The notes: generated from the letters alone by a model not told the origin. A DNA stretch of 64,000 bases from Ahrensia sp. (GCA_002706335.1 PAKZ01000024.1:62001-126000), one strand, 5' to 3'; numbered from the stretch's first letter, positions 15,615 to 25,399 are shown. Made by a program: numbers and translations.

Positions 15615-16460
15615 CTATCCCGTTTGCGCGCCGAGCTTTGAAGCATGCCAGCGCAAGTGATCGTCCATGAAGGTCGATATGAAGTTATAGGAATGGTCGT
15701 AGCCCGGCTGCATGCGAAGCGTCAGCGGAATGCCCGATTTGCGGCATGCCTCCTCGAACAGCCATGGTTTCAGTCCCTCTTCGAGAAACTGGTCGGCCTC
15801 TCCCTGATCGATCAGGAACTCGTCGAAGCGGTGACCGTCCTCCACCAGCGCACAGGCGTCATGGGCGCGCCATGCGGATTTGTCCGGCCCCAAATAGGCG
15901 GAAAGCGCGTTGCTGGCCCAGTCGGCTGTCGACGGCGAAACGATGGGCGCGAAGGCCGAGCATGAGCGGAAGCGGTCCGGCAGGTTCAGCGCGATGGTCA
16001 GTGCGCCATGGCCGCCCATCGAATGGCCGAAAATACCCTGTCTGTCCATGTCGACGGGGAACTGGTCGGCGACGAGTTTCGGCAGTTCGTCGGTGATGTA
16101 GGAATACATCCGGTAGTTGCTGACCCACGGTTCCTGCGTCGCATCGACATAGAAGCCGGCGCCGGTGCCGATCTTCCAGTCCTCTTTCTCGTCGTGAATG
16201 GTTTCTCCGCGCGGGCTCGTGTCCGGGCAGATAACGACCATGCCCAGTTCGGCGGCCATGCGGCGGTATTCGCCCTTGTCCATGACGTTCTGGTGCGTGC
16301 AGGTGAGCCCGGAGAGATACCACACAAGCGGGCAGGGGCCGTCCGCGGCCTGGGGCGGGACATATGCCGCAAATGTCATCTCGCAGCCGGTCGTGGCCGC
16401 GTCATGCGCATAGACGCCCTGAACGCCGCCGTGGGCTTTCGATTCGGAGACGGTCTTCAT
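15615..16460 (-). CDS. fghA: S-formylglutathione hydrolase
   Basis: FghA hydrolyses S-formylglutathione to formate and glutathione, the second step of glutathione-dependent formaldehyde oxidation. The 281-residue esterase-D-like protein carries the nucleophile elbow GHSMGGHGALT near 148-158. The His near the C-terminus is in GYDHSYNFISTF. It shares an operon with frmA, three genes upstream. Confidence 0.96.
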   Translation of the reverse strand: MKTVSESKAHGGVQGVYAHDAATTGCEMTFAAYVPPQAADGPCPLVWYLSGLTCTHQNVMDKGEYRRMAAELGMVVICPDTSPRGETIHDEKEDWKIGTGAGFYVDATQEPWVSNYRMYSYITDELPKLVADQFPVDMDRQGIFGHSMGGHGALTIALNLPDRFRSCSAFAPIVSPSTADWASNALSAYLGPDKSAWRAHDACALVEDGHRFDEFLIDQGEADQFLEEGLKPWLFEEACRKSGIPLTLRMQPGYDHSYNFISTFMDDHLRWHASKLGAQTG

Positions 16461-16481
16461 TCAACTTCCCTTTCGTTGACG

Positions 16482-16946
16482 TTACGGGCGTTTGGAGCGG
16501 CGGCAGATTCGATCGAGCGCCTGCAGAAAGACCGACCTATCCTCGCGCGAAAATGCCCGGTTGTAACCGCGATCCTCGCCCGTCTCGCGAAGATGCTGCT
16601 TCAGGTCGCGCATCGCGACCGCCATGCCGATGGTTTCCGGCGTGTGCTCGCGGCCGCTGTTTCCCAGGACGAGCGCGCCTTTTTCCACGCAGCGCGCGGC
16701 CAGCGGTATGTCCTGCGTGACGACGATGTCACCTTCCTTCACCTCCTCCGCGATCCAGTCATCGGCGGCGTCGGCGGATTTGGGAACCACGACATGACGT
16801 ATCATGGGATCGCGCGAAGGTCTAAGCCCGCCGTTCGAAACCAGTGTGACAACCAGACCGTGCCGGTCCGCAACGCGGATGATTTCCTCCTTCACCGGAC
16901 ACGCGTCGGCGTCGACATAGATGACCGGGTCAGAACTGTCCGTCAT
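16482..16946 (-). CDS. DUF188 (YaiI/YqxD) family protein
   Basis: The 154-residue protein belongs to the UPF0178/DUF188 family, with a PIN-like/NYN-like fold and unknown activity. The N-terminal motif IYVDADACPVKEEI and the internal GDIVVTQDIPLAARC are diagnostic. The ATG at 16946 fits family start positions; the longer in-frame extension to 17063 is low-complexity Arg-rich sequence inside the upstream gene. It lies between the methionine-synthase-like gene and fghA. Confidence 0.88.
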   Translation of the reverse strand: MTDSSDPVIYVDADACPVKEEIIRVADRHGLVVTLVSNGGLRPSRDPMIRHVVVPKSADAADDWIAEEVKEGDIVVTQDIPLAARCVEKGALVLGNSGREHTPETIGMAVAMRDLKQHLRETGEDRGYNRAFSREDRSVFLQALDRICRRSKRP

Positions 16947-16969
16947 GGGGCTGGCTTTTAACGGCTTGG

Positions 16970-17992
16970 TCAGGAATGACGTTGGCGAGCGAGCGCCGCG
17001 CCGGCGCCGAGCGCATGCAGCTTGCCGACCGCGACATCGCGTGAAAGCGGGGTCAGGCCGCAATTGGTGCAGGGAAAGATGCGTTCAGCATCGGCGTATT
17101 GCAGCGCGTCCTCGATGGTCGCGGCAACCGTTTCCGGCGTCTCGATCTCGGTGGAGGCAACGTCGATGCAGCCGACCAGCACGTCCTTGTCGGGCAGCAG
17201 GCCGATCAGCGAGATCGGCACATGCGAGTTGGCGCATTCGAGCGAGACCTGGTCGATCGAAGAGCCGTTGATGGCCGGGAAGGTCTCTTCATACTGCCGC
17301 CATTCGCTGCCGAGCGTCTTCTTCCACTCGATATTGGCCTCGATGCCGTAGCCGTAGCAGATATGAACCGCCGTCGTGCATTTCAGGCCGCGCGCCGCGC
17401 GATCGAGCGCCTCGACACCCCATTCCTTCACATCCTCCATGAAGACGTTGAAGGCGGGCTCATCAAACTGGATCGTGTCGACGCCGACCGCTTCGAGCTC
17501 GAGTGCTTCCTCGTTGAGGATGTCGGCGAATGCCATCGCCATGTCGGCGCGCTTGCCGTAATGGCTGTCGGCAAGCGTGTCGCAGATGGTCATCGGGCCG
17601 GGCAGGGTCCATTTCAGGCCCTTTTTCGTGTGTGTCCGGCAGAAGGCAGCCTCGTCGCGGTGGACCGGGCGGCTACGTTTTACCGCCCCGGTTATGGTCG
17701 GGACGTCCACGACATATCGGTTGTTGCGGATGCCCATCTTCGTCTTCAGGTCCCAGTCGATCCCCTCGACCGTTTCGAGGAAACCGTGCACGAAATGGGT
17801 CCGGAACTGCTCGCCATCGGAGACGATCTCGATGCCCGCATCCTCCTGCAGCTTGATCCAGACGAGTGCCGCGTCGCGTTTCGCCTGGGCGAGCTCCGCC
17901 CCCTCCAACTTCCATTTCGGCCAGAGCTTTTCAGTCTCCGCCAACCAGGACGGTTTCGGCAGGCTGCCGGCGACTGTGGGGCGGAAGAGCAT
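16970..17992 (-). CDS. Core (folate-independent type) cobalamin-independent methionine synthase
   Basis: The 340-residue protein corresponds only to the catalytic C-terminal half of MetE; the N-terminal folate-binding half is missing. The zinc-ligand regions are visible: a His in VHICYGYG (about 213), a Glu in SLECANS (about 255), and Cys in FPCTNCGLTP near 310. The QFDEPA motif lies near 178. Short MetE proteins are known as core methionine synthases, using methyl donors other than methyltetrahydrofolate. The start shares one base with the frmA stop (TGATG), indicating translational coupling. The methyl donor is not known. Confidence 0.82.
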   Translation of the reverse strand: MLFRPTVAGSLPKPSWLAETEKLWPKWKLEGAELAQAKRDAALVWIKLQEDAGIEIVSDGEQFRTHFVHGFLETVEGIDWDLKTKMGIRNNRYVVDVPTITGAVKRSRPVHRDEAAFCRTHTKKGLKWTLPGPMTICDTLADSHYGKRADMAMAFADILNEEALELEAVGVDTIQFDEPAFNVFMEDVKEWGVEALDRAARGLKCTTAVHICYGYGIEANIEWKKTLGSEWRQYEETFPAINGSSIDQVSLECANSHVPISLIGLLPDKDVLVGCIDVASTEIETPETVAATIEDALQYADAERIFPCTNCGLTPLSRDVAVGKLHALGAGAALARQRHS

Positions 17993-19116
17993 CAGAACTC
18001 CACGACGGCGCGGATCGATTTGCCCTCATGCATGAGATCGAAGCCCTTGTTGATCTCCTCGAGCTTCAGCTTGTGGGTGATCATGGGATCGATCTCGATC
18101 TTGCCCTCGACATACCAGTCCACGATCTTCGGCACGTCGGTGCGGCCGCGCGCGCCGCCAAAGGCGGTGCCCTTCCAGGACCTGCCGGTAACGAGCTGGA
18201 ACGGTCGCGTTGAGATTTCCTGCCCTGCGCCCGCTACGCCGATAATGATCGATTCGCCCCAGCCGCGATGCGAACATTCCAGCGCCTGGCGCATGACCGT
18301 CGTGTTGCCGGTACAGTCGAATGTGTAGTCCGCGCCGCCGATCTGATCGGCGCCTCGTTTCGTCATGTTGACGATCTCGGTGACGACGTTGTCGACTTCC
18401 TTCGGATTGACGAAATGCGTCATGCCGAAGCGTTCGCCCCATTCCTTCTTGGAATTGTTGATGTCAACGCCGATGATCATGTCCGCGCCGGCCATCTTGA
18501 TGCCCTGGATGACGTTCAGGCCGATGCCGCCGAGACCGAAAACCGCTGCCGTGGCGCCGATCTCCACCTTTGCGGTGTTGATGACAGCGCCGATGCCGGT
18601 GGTCACGCCGCATCCGATATAGCAGATCGTGTCGAACGGGGCGTCGGGATTGACCTTGGCGACAGCGATTTCGGGCAAGACCGTGAAGTTCGAGAAGGTC
18701 GAGCAGCCCATGTAATGGTGGATTGGTTTGCCGTCGAGCGAGAAACGGGAGGTGCCGTCGGGCATGAGGCCCTGGCCCTGAGTGGAGCGAATCGCCGTGC
18801 AGAGATTGGTCTTGCGCGACAGGCAGGAGGGGCATTCGCGGCATTCCGGCGTGTAGAGCGGAATTACGTGATCGCCCTTCTTCACAGTGGTTACGCCGGG
18901 GCCGACATCGACGACCACGCCCGCACCTTCATGCCCGAGAATCGCCGGAAACAGTCCTTCCGGGTCGGCACCCGACAGGGTGAATTCATCGGTGTGGCAG
19001 ATGCCGCTGGCCTTGATTTCGACAAGGACTTCGCCCGCCTTCGGGCCTTCGAGGTCGACTTCCACGATTTCAAGCGGTTTTCCCGCTTCGAAAGCGACGG
19101 CTGCACGAGTCTTCAT
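17992..19116 (-). CDS. frmA: S-(hydroxymethyl)glutathione dehydrogenase / class III alcohol dehydrogenase
   Basis: FrmA oxidises the formaldehyde-glutathione adduct to S-formylglutathione with NAD+. The 374-residue zinc enzyme has the catalytic-zinc signature [12 protein letters not shown] and four structural-zinc Cys in [15 protein letters not shown] near 95-110. The NAD Rossmann motif is [13 protein letters not shown]. It is the first gene of the minus-strand operon frmA, core metE, DUF188, fghA, XRE. It is divergent from the DMT transporter, with 124 bases between. Confidence 0.96.
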   Translation of the reverse strand: MKTRAAVAFEAGKPLEIVEVDLEGPKAGEVLVEIKASGICHTDEFTLSGADPEGLFPAILGHEGAGVVVDVGPGVTTVKKGDHVIPLYTPECRECPSCLSRKTNLCTAIRSTQGQGLMPDGTSRFSLDGKPIHHYMGCSTFSNFTVLPEIAVAKVNPDAPFDTICYIGCGVTTGIGAVINTAKVEIGATAAVFGLGGIGLNVIQGIKMAGADMIIGVDINNSKKEWGERFGMTHFVNPKEVDNVVTEIVNMTKRGADQIGGADYTFDCTGNTTVMRQALECSHRGWGESIIIGVAGAGQEISTRPFQLVTGRSWKGTAFGGARGRTDVPKIVDWYVEGKIEIDPMITHKLKLEEINKGFDLMHEGKSIRAVVEF

Positions 19117-19240
19117 TTTGGAACCTCTCCCGTTGACGGCAGGACATTTTCAGGATTTGCCATATCTTTCAACCCGCAAGCGGTCGGTTGCCGGCTGGAG
19201 GCGGCATTTTCAGACAGGCTCTTCGGAGCACGGTGAATCC

Positions 19241-20167
19241 ATGAACAAAACCGACGAAATTCGCGCTCTCCCGGCGGCGGACGATCACGTTCGCGGCATG
19301 GCGCTTTGCGCCGGTGCGATGCTCTTGCTGCCGTTGATGGATGCGATAGCGAAATGGCTGTCGACCGAGGCCGGCGTGTCTCCGGGGCAACTGACACTGG
19401 CGCGCTTCGTCGTCCAGGCGGTCGTTTCCGGCGCCATCGTTGTTGCCGTAGCCGGGTTCGTGGCGCTCTGGCCCAAACGGCCGCTGATGAACCTGATTCG
19501 CGGCGCGATACTGGGCACAGCCAGCCTGCTTTTCTTCCTTGCGCTCAAATACATGCCGCTCGCCGATGCGATCTCGGTGTTTTTCGTAGAGCCACTGATC
19601 CTGACAATTCTGTCCGTTATCTTCCTGCATGAGAAGGTGGGTTGGCGGCGGGTGTTTGCCATCCTCGTCGGCTTTGTCGGGGCGCTGATCGTCATTCAGC
19701 CGAGTTACGCGCTTTTCGGCGCTGTTTCGCTACTGCCGCTTGGCACCGCTACGCTTTTCGCCAGCTATCTGACCCTCAATCGCGCGGCAGGCGTGCGAGA
19801 CAGCGCGGTGGTGATGCAATTCGCCGCCGGCGTCGGTGGCGTTCTTGTCCTGTCGCTTGCGACCGCAGCGGGTACGGCATGGGGGATCGGAAATCTCGGT
19901 CTGCGTGTCGATTTCCCGGCTTACGCATGGATCCTGATGGCCGTAATGGGCGGGGTCGGAATGACGGGCCATTATATCATCGTGCTTGCCTTTAGGATTG
20001 CGCCGGCTTCGCTTCTCGCACCGTTCCAGTATCTGGAAATCGTCAGCGCTGCGGCGGCGGGCTTCCTGCTGTTCGGCGATTTTCCAAGCCTCTCGAAATG
20101 GATCGGCGTCGCGATGATCGTCGGGTCCGGGCTTTATGTTTTCTGGAGGGAGCGGCGCAGGCAATAA
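19241..20167 (+). CDS. DMT-superfamily (EamA) transporter
   Basis: The 308-residue protein contains about ten membrane segments arranged as two EamA repeats (roughly residues 18-150 and 160-305). Members export amino acids, purines or other metabolites. The start ATG 19241 is preferred because upstream in-frame sequence runs into the frmA promoter region. Substrate unknown. Confidence 0.88.
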   Translation: MNKTDEIRALPAADDHVRGMALCAGAMLLLPLMDAIAKWLSTEAGVSPGQLTLARFVVQAVVSGAIVVAVAGFVALWPKRPLMNLIRGAILGTASLLFFLALKYMPLADAISVFFVEPLILTILSVIFLHEKVGWRRVFAILVGFVGALIVIQPSYALFGAVSLLPLGTATLFASYLTLNRAAGVRDSAVVMQFAAGVGGVLVLSLATAAGTAWGIGNLGLRVDFPAYAWILMAVMGGVGMTGHYIIVLAFRIAPASLLAPFQYLEIVSAAAAGFLLFGDFPSLSKWIGVAMIVGSGLYVFWRERRRQ

Positions 20168-20223
20168 TCACCATCGGAACCTGACCGGGCGCACGCCGTT
20201 TCTCCTTGGTTGCGGAGACGTCG

Positions 20224-21240
20224 ATGGATCAGATTATTGGCAACGGGCCGAAAGGGCTCGTTTATGTCAGCGACAGCGAGCCGGGGATTCGCCGGCAGCG
20301 GTCCGGGCGCGGATTTTGCTATCGGTTGCCGGATGGCGCGCTCTTGCGCGATCCGGATGAGAAGAACCGCATCAATGCGCTCGCCATCCCTCCGGCCTAT
20401 CGAGACGTTTGGATTTGCAGCGACGAGAGGGGACATCTCCAGGCGACCGGGCTGGATGACCGGTCGCGAAAACAATATCGCTATCACCCCGAATGGAGCG
20501 AGTTTCGCAATCAACTGAAGTTCGCCGGTCTGGCTGAATTCGGAGAGGCGTTGCCCCGCATCCGGCGTCGCGTTCGAGCGGACCTTCGCGCTGAGGCGGG
20601 CGAACTGGAATTCACGTTGGCCGCGATCGTTGCGCTTGCCGATGCGGCCGCGCTTCGTCCCGGCAGTCGCAGCGCCGCGAGCGAAAACAGAACCTTTGGC
20701 GCGACCACGCTGCTGAAACGGCATCTGAAGCTTGATGATGACGGAATCCGGCTCGACTACCGCGCGAAAGGCGGAAAGCGGGTACGAATGTCGCTCAAAC
20801 AGCGGCGTTTGCACCAGATTCTGGAAAAGATATCGGATTTGCCGGGGCGCAGGCTGTTCCAGTGGCGCGACGCGAACGACACGCTTCGTCCTGTCGAGTC
20901 TGGGCAAGTAAACGCCTATCTCGCGGAGATCTCGGGCGGCAGTCACAGTTTCAAGACATTTCGGACATGGGCGGGAACCCTGGCAGCGTTTGAGGCCGGC
21001 ACCGGCTCTTTCGAGAATGGCGAGAAAACCAGCATCAAGGCGATGGCGAGTGCTTCGGCCGAGGTCTTGCACAACACGGCCGCCGTCAGCCGCACCAGCT
21101 ATGTCCATCCCAGGATTTTCGAGCTGGCCGCATTGAAACCCGATGACGGCAGAGACCTCGCAAAAAAGATGAGAGGCATTGCGCCGATCTCCGAATTGCG
21201 GATCGGCGAAGCCAGATTGCTTGATTTCCTGAAATCGTGA
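20224..21240 (+). CDS. DNA topoisomerase IB
   Basis: The 338-residue eukaryote-like type IB topoisomerase nicks one strand through a 3'-phosphotyrosine. Expected catalytic positions are visible: Arg in ALRPGSRSAASENRTFG (about 146), Lys in KGGKRVRM (about 185), Arg in KTFRTWAGT (about 253), and His and Tyr in LHNTAAVSRTSYVHP (about 287-297). The usual LR-[IV]-GN segment is altered to LRPGS. Bacterial TopIB genes are patchily distributed and often co-inherited with DNA-repair functions. ATG 20224 is chosen; an in-frame GTG at 20206 is possible. Confidence 0.9.
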   Translation: MDQIIGNGPKGLVYVSDSEPGIRRQRSGRGFCYRLPDGALLRDPDEKNRINALAIPPAYRDVWICSDERGHLQATGLDDRSRKQYRYHPEWSEFRNQLKFAGLAEFGEALPRIRRRVRADLRAEAGELEFTLAAIVALADAAALRPGSRSAASENRTFGATTLLKRHLKLDDDGIRLDYRAKGGKRVRMSLKQRRLHQILEKISDLPGRRLFQWRDANDTLRPVESGQVNAYLAEISGGSHSFKTFRTWAGTLAAFEAGTGSFENGEKTSIKAMASASAEVLHNTAAVSRTSYVHPRIFELAALKPDDGRDLAKKMRGIAPISELRIGEARLLDFLKS

Positions 21241-21299
21241 TCGACAGTTCAGCAAATCGAAACCGCTCGCTGCCAGTCTGAGACAAACGAAGGTCGGGG

Positions 21300-22550
21300 G
21301 TGGCGTTGGCAAGTGTAGTCGGACTGCTGATATTCGCGGTAATCCTGCTCTGGCTGGTGATGTCCGCGCCGATCGGACAGCGCACGGTCAGGCGGCGTAT
21401 CGCCGCGCAAGCCGATCCGGCGCGCCTGTGGGAAGCGTTATTCCCTTTCGGCAGCCAGTTCGATTGGAACGGTGCTGTTACCGCGGTCGCGCGAACCGGA
21501 CAGGCCACAGGCCGCATGGTGACCTCGCATATGGGCCGCGACGGACGCCCCATCGAACGCGAATTCATCATTGAGGAACTGGTTGCCGGAGAGCGCTTCA
21601 CCCTGCGCTATACCGACGATACGTCGCTCGAACAGAGCTTCTGGGATGATCATTCAATGACTGTCCGGATCGCGCGGGGCGACAAAGGAACGGCGATTGC
21701 CGAGATCGCGGAAACCGACCGGTATAGCGGGATTGCCTTTCTCATGTTCCGGTTTTTTCTGTTGCGGCGCACAGCCCTCAAACTCAGGCGATGGGCCGAG
21801 ACCGGGGAATTCAAGCCAGGCGGAGCCTTCGAGCATCCCGCGACGCAGGTTGCTCTGGCTGCGGTCTCTGCTCTCGTCCTGTGGCCGATCTTCGGCCTCA
21901 ACCTTCAAGGGGCTTTTCTCGCTGTTACGCTGACAGTTGTGGTCGGTATGCACGAGCTTGGCCATCTTGTCGCGTTTCGCATTATGGGTCACCAGACGGC
22001 GCGGGTGATCTTCCTGCCGCTGCTCGGCGGCATCGCCATAGGCGGTCGCCCCTATGACCGCCATTTCGAGGTCGGCTTCGCGGCCCTTATGGGCGCCGGT
22101 TTCTCCGCGTTTCCGGTCGCCGCCCTGACATGGGTCGCGCTCGGCTCCGACATGCCGGTGGTCGCCAGCGGCGCCTTGGCCGTGGTGCTGATGATCATGT
22201 CGCTCTTCAACCTCGGCAATCTCATGCCGGTGTGGAAGTTCGACGGCGGGCAGGTTCTTCGTCAGCTTTTCCGAACGGACAGGGGGATGGCGGCTGCATC
22301 CTTTGCAACGTTGATCATCATGACCGCCACGGGCGTTGCGGCGGGCCTGCCGTCACAAGTGCTGGTGATTTGCGGCGTCGTGATCGCCGTCATTTCGCTT
22401 TTGACATCGAAAACGGGTGTGGCCCCGAAAACCGCATTGCGGCCCATGACCAACAATGAGCGTATCGCGCTCGGTCTTGCCTTCGCCGCGGTGCTGGCTA
22501 TTCATGCGATCGCGCTCGCCTGGAGCCTTCACCGGCTGTTTAACGTCTAA
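21300..22550 (+). CDS. Site-2 protease-like membrane metalloprotease with N-terminal SRPBCC-like domain
   Basis: The 416-residue protein has a membrane segment at 4-24, then a soluble domain at about 30-165 that looks like the SRPBCC/polyketide-cyclase ligand-binding fold. A multi-span M50-type domain follows. The zinc motif HELGH is at 218-222, and the third-ligand motif [11 protein letters not shown] at 307-317 matches NxxPxxxxDG of site-2 proteases. The GTG start is preceded by AAGG. Predicted role: intramembrane proteolysis, possibly gated by a lipid or small ligand bound to the SRPBCC domain. The 3' end overlaps lipB by 4 bases. Confidence 0.82.
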   Translation: MALASVVGLLIFAVILLWLVMSAPIGQRTVRRRIAAQADPARLWEALFPFGSQFDWNGAVTAVARTGQATGRMVTSHMGRDGRPIEREFIIEELVAGERFTLRYTDDTSLEQSFWDDHSMTVRIARGDKGTAIAEIAETDRYSGIAFLMFRFFLLRRTALKLRRWAETGEFKPGGAFEHPATQVALAAVSALVLWPIFGLNLQGAFLAVTLTVVVGMHELGHLVAFRIMGHQTARVIFLPLLGGIAIGGRPYDRHFEVGFAALMGAGFSAFPVAALTWVALGSDMPVVASGALAVVLMIMSLFNLGNLMPVWKFDGGQVLRQLFRTDRGMAAASFATLIIMTATGVAAGLPSQVLVICGVVIAVISLLTSKTGVAPKTALRPMTNNERIALGLAFAAVLAIHAIALAWSLHRLFNV

Positions 22551-23296
22551 GCGTTTCCCGCGGGGCCGAAAACCTCCCGGAAGGCTTCCAGTAACGCAAC
22601 ATCCAGATCGTGCATCGTGACCGGCAAGCCGAGATCCACCAGACTGGTGACGCCGTGATCGGCGATGCCGCAGGGTACTATGCCGCCATAATGCGACAGA
22701 TCCGGTTCGTGATTTATCGCGATGCCATGGAACGATACCCATTTGCGCAGCCGGATGCCGATTGCCGCGATCTTGTCTTCGGCAGGCTCTCCGGGGATGG
22801 TCGACGGCTTTTCCGGACGGACAACCCAAACGCCGACCCGATCCTCGCGCCGTTCGCCCTTGACGTTGAAACGGTCGAGGGTGCGGATGATCCACTCCTC
22901 CAGCGCGGCCACGAAGGCGCGCACATCCTCCCGGCGTCGCTTCAGGTCAAGCATGACATAGGCGACCCGCTGACCTGGGCCGTGATAGGTGTATTCGCCG
23001 CCACGCCCCGTCTGGAAGACGGGGAAGCGGTCCGGCGCGACAAGGTCCGTCGGGTCGGCGCTGGTGCCGGCGGTGTAGAGGGGCGGGTGTTCGACCAGCC
23101 AGACGAGTTCATACGCCGTGCCCTCACGGATCGCGGCGGCGCGCGCCTCCATTTCGGCAACGGCAAAGTCATAGTCCGTCAACCCGTCGGCGATGCGCCA
23201 TTCGACCGGCGGCGATCCGTCGGCGGGAAAGAAAAGGTTGGATGCCGCAATCGCATCGCGCGCAGGGCTTTTCTCGATAGGAACGGGGCCGGACAT
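22547..23296 (-). CDS. lipB: Octanoyltransferase (lipoyl(octanoyl) transferase)
   Basis: LipB moves octanoate from acyl carrier protein to the lipoyl domains of 2-oxoacid dehydrogenases and GcvH. The 249-residue length and motifs fit: the [12 protein letters not shown] block near 105-116, [16 protein letters not shown], and [13 protein letters not shown]. The catalytic Cys is in [15 protein letters not shown] near 212. It runs opposite to the site-2 protease gene, sharing stop-codon bases. Confidence 0.96.
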   Translation of the reverse strand: MSGPVPIEKSPARDAIAASNLFFPADGSPPVEWRIADGLTDYDFAVAEMEARAAAIREGTAYELVWLVEHPPLYTAGTSADPTDLVAPDRFPVFQTGRGGEYTYHGPGQRVAYVMLDLKRRREDVRAFVAALEEWIIRTLDRFNVKGERREDRVGVWVVRPEKPSTIPGEPAEDKIAAIGIRLRKWVSFHGIAINHEPDLSHYGGIVPCGIADHGVTSLVDLGLPVTMHDLDVALLEAFREVFGPAGNA

Positions 23297-23467
23297 GCGG
23301 CAGATTTGGGCTATTGGGGCCCGCGTTGCAAGTCTTGACTGTTGCTGCGGCTCCGCGATTGCTGAGCCGCTTCACGCTTAGTCAAAAAACATCGAGACAG
23401 GCTTGTGCGGTCATAGGCGATTTGCTAAACGCGCCGAGCCGGTTCCACCGGCTTTCGTCTTTGGCTT

Positions 23468-23552
23468 GCGGTCGTGGCGGAATTGGTAGACGCGCAGCGT
23501 TGAGGTCGCTGTGGGGCAACCCGTGGAAGTTCGAGTCTTCTCGACCGCACCA
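23468..23552 (+). tRNA. tRNA-Leu(GAG)
   Basis: The acceptor stem GCGGTCG/CGACCGC is closed and the ACCA tail is encoded. The anticodon arm CAGCG-TTGAGGT-CGCTG gives anticodon GAG. The long variable arm (TGGGGCAACCCG region) marks a leucine tRNA. It reads CUC and CUU codons. Confidence 0.95.
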
Positions 23553-23555
23553 GAC

Positions 23556-23581
23556 GCCTTGTTTCTCAAGGCTTTGTTTTT
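23556..23581 (+). terminator. Rho-independent terminator of tRNA-Leu(GAG)
   Basis: The stem GCCTTG/CAAGGC (23556-23561 with 23567-23572) and loop TTTCT are followed by TTTGTTTTT. It starts four bases after the CCA end. Confidence 0.85.
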
Positions 23582-23643
23582 GCTGATCTGAGTTCTTTGC
23601 ATTCGCCGGGCTGGTGTTCGCGTGCTCTGGAAGAGGTTGGCCG

Positions 23644-24318
23644 TCAGGCGCGACCCGCAGGAGCCAAATGCGGCACCTCGACGGGCGAGGGAACCAGTTT
23701 TTCTACCAGCAGGCGAAGTTCCGACGGGGTTGTGTGGCCCGCTATGACCTCGTGGTAGCCAATCCCGGCGCGGCGCAAAGCTTCCTTCTTCACCGCGTCA
23801 CGTGCCGCGGCCGTGCCCAGATGGTGTCCGTCCCCCTGATACTCGATCGCGAAACGGGCCTGACAGTCCTCATCCATCAGCACCAGATCGACCCGCTTCG
23901 AATTGATGCAAGAATAGGCTTCTGCATCCCTGCATCTGAGAATCTCGCCGAGCGAGACCTGCACCATCACCTGCCATCCAGGGTTACGTTCGATGACCAT
24001 GAGATCGAGCTCTTTGAAGACGCGGCCCTCACGTTTGTTCAGGATCGGCTGCGGTTCGAAATCAGCACCCATGACGATTCGTAATTGGTCGGCTGCATCA
24101 AGCGTCTTCGGCGCTGTCGGGGCGGGTATCGGTGCTATGCGCTCGCTACTCATGCTTCGTCTGCTTTGGGGGTCGCTCTTCCAGCGATTGCGCTCGCGCC
24201 ATGTCCGCCGCCGCATCTCCGATCTGAAACGTTCGATGCCCATACCAACCAGAATGCCGATCACGATAAAGATGATCGACAGGTCGGTTTTGAGAAATTC
24301 GACAGCATCCTGACCCAT
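23644..24318 (-). CDS. DUF2726 domain-containing membrane-anchored protein
   Basis: The 224-residue protein has one N-terminal membrane segment (about 13-29) with a basic stretch after it. A C-terminal DUF2726 domain follows from around residue 85, with VDLVLMDEDCQARFAIEYQG and the D...R..AL..AGI helix. DUF2726 resembles PD-(D/E)xK nuclease-like folds: D and E-Y-Q-G are visible, but activity is unproven. It faces the tRNA-Leu(GAG) gene and is followed on the other strand by an alpha/beta hydrolase. Family members are common near mobile or accessory loci. Confidence 0.78.
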   Translation of the reverse strand: MGQDAVEFLKTDLSIIFIVIGILVGMGIERFRSEMRRRTWRERNRWKSDPQSRRSMSSERIAPIPAPTAPKTLDAADQLRIVMGADFEPQPILNKREGRVFKELDLMVIERNPGWQVMVQVSLGEILRCRDAEAYSCINSKRVDLVLMDEDCQARFAIEYQGDGHHLGTAAARDAVKKEALRRAGIGYHEVIAGHTTPSELRLLVEKLVPSPVEVPHLAPAGRA

Positions 24319-24450
24319 GGCGATAAGCTATCGTGCCAGCATGGATGGAGCCTTAATATTGCCGAGAGTATTCTACGGAATGGGTGGCTCGCCTTGTGCA
24401 CGGCTAGAGCTTTCATTGCGTATGGCTGGACGTTCGGATATCGCGTCGGG

Positions 24451-25392
24451 ATGGTTATAGAGAGTGCACAGGACGCAGATCACGAGGGCCTTCGCGCATC
24501 TCCCGAACAACTCAATTGGACCGTCGACGGCCTAACCATCGCCGGGTTGGCGTGGGGCCCTGCTGACGGACGTCCCGTGCTTGCGCTGCATGGATGGCTC
24601 GACAATGCGGCGAGTTTCGAGGTGCTGGCACCGTCGCTTGCGGGATGCAGGATCGTTGCGCTCGACTTGACGGGCCACGGGCTGAGCGATCATCGCTCCG
24701 ACGATGCGACCTATCTGATCTGGGACGACATTCCGCAACTTCTCAAAGTGATCGGGCAGTTGGGCTGGCCACGCTGCACGCTTCTCGGGCATTCGCGCGG
24801 CGCGATGATCGCAACACTCCTGGCGGCTGCCATGCCGGATCACGTGGATGCACTGATCACACTCGACGGATTGTTTCCATCGCCCCAGGACGATCGGCAG
24901 TTCGTGGCTCAGATGCGCGACAGCCTGCGTTACACCGCGCGGGTCGCACGGCAGGCACAGCGGCGTTTCTCTTCGCTAGAGGACTTCATCGAACGCCGGC
25001 AGCGTTATGGTGTCAGTCGGGATATCGCAGCGCGGCTCGCCGTGCGGGCAGTAGAGGAGACCGCGGACGGTTTCGTGCTGCGCAACGACCAGCGTCTGCA
25101 TAGCCCTTCGGCCGTCAAGCTGAGCGCGGGCCAGATCGAGGTGGCATTGCGCGCCCTGTCGGTTCCGGTTCTGACGATCTGGGCCAGCGAAGGATTGCTC
25201 AAGCGCGACTGGGAACTGGATGTCCTGGCGCTCGCCGAAGCGGCAATCGGCGAGTTGACCAGCGCGACAGTCGACGGGCACCATCATTTCCAAATGGAGC
25301 CGTTGGCGGCGTCGGAGATAGCCCGCCATATCCTCGATTTCATCGCAGGATTGGACAAGGGCGGGACGGAGGCGGCGTCTACCGCCTCTTGA
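24451..25392 (+). CDS. Alpha/beta hydrolase
   Basis: The 313-residue alpha/beta-hydrolase protein has the oxyanion segment LALHGWLDNAASF near 45 and the nucleophile elbow LLGHSRGAMIAT near 115. A late DGHHHFQMEP supplies the catalytic His. The arrangement is that of the MEST/serine-hydrolase-like group, often annotated as epoxide hydrolase or haloalkane dehalogenase relatives. The substrate is unknown. The ATG at 24451 is the most natural start; the longer upstream in-frame extension crosses the DUF2726 gene and is unlikely. The stop lies 7 bases from the convergent META gene. Confidence 0.82.
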   Translation: MVIESAQDADHEGLRASPEQLNWTVDGLTIAGLAWGPADGRPVLALHGWLDNAASFEVLAPSLAGCRIVALDLTGHGLSDHRSDDATYLIWDDIPQLLKVIGQLGWPRCTLLGHSRGAMIATLLAAAMPDHVDALITLDGLFPSPQDDRQFVAQMRDSLRYTARVARQAQRRFSSLEDFIERRQRYGVSRDIAARLAVRAVEETADGFVLRNDQRLHSPSAVKLSAGQIEVALRALSVPVLTIWASEGLLKRDWELDVLALAEAAIGELTSATVDGHHHFQMEPLAASEIARHILDFIAGLDKGGTEAASTAS

Positions 25393-25399
25393 TTCCGGA

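Noticed and set aside
23297-23467. Possible attachment-site duplication next to tRNA-Leu(GAG)
   Set aside because: No second copy of the tRNA 3' end was seen within the window and no integrase gene is present.
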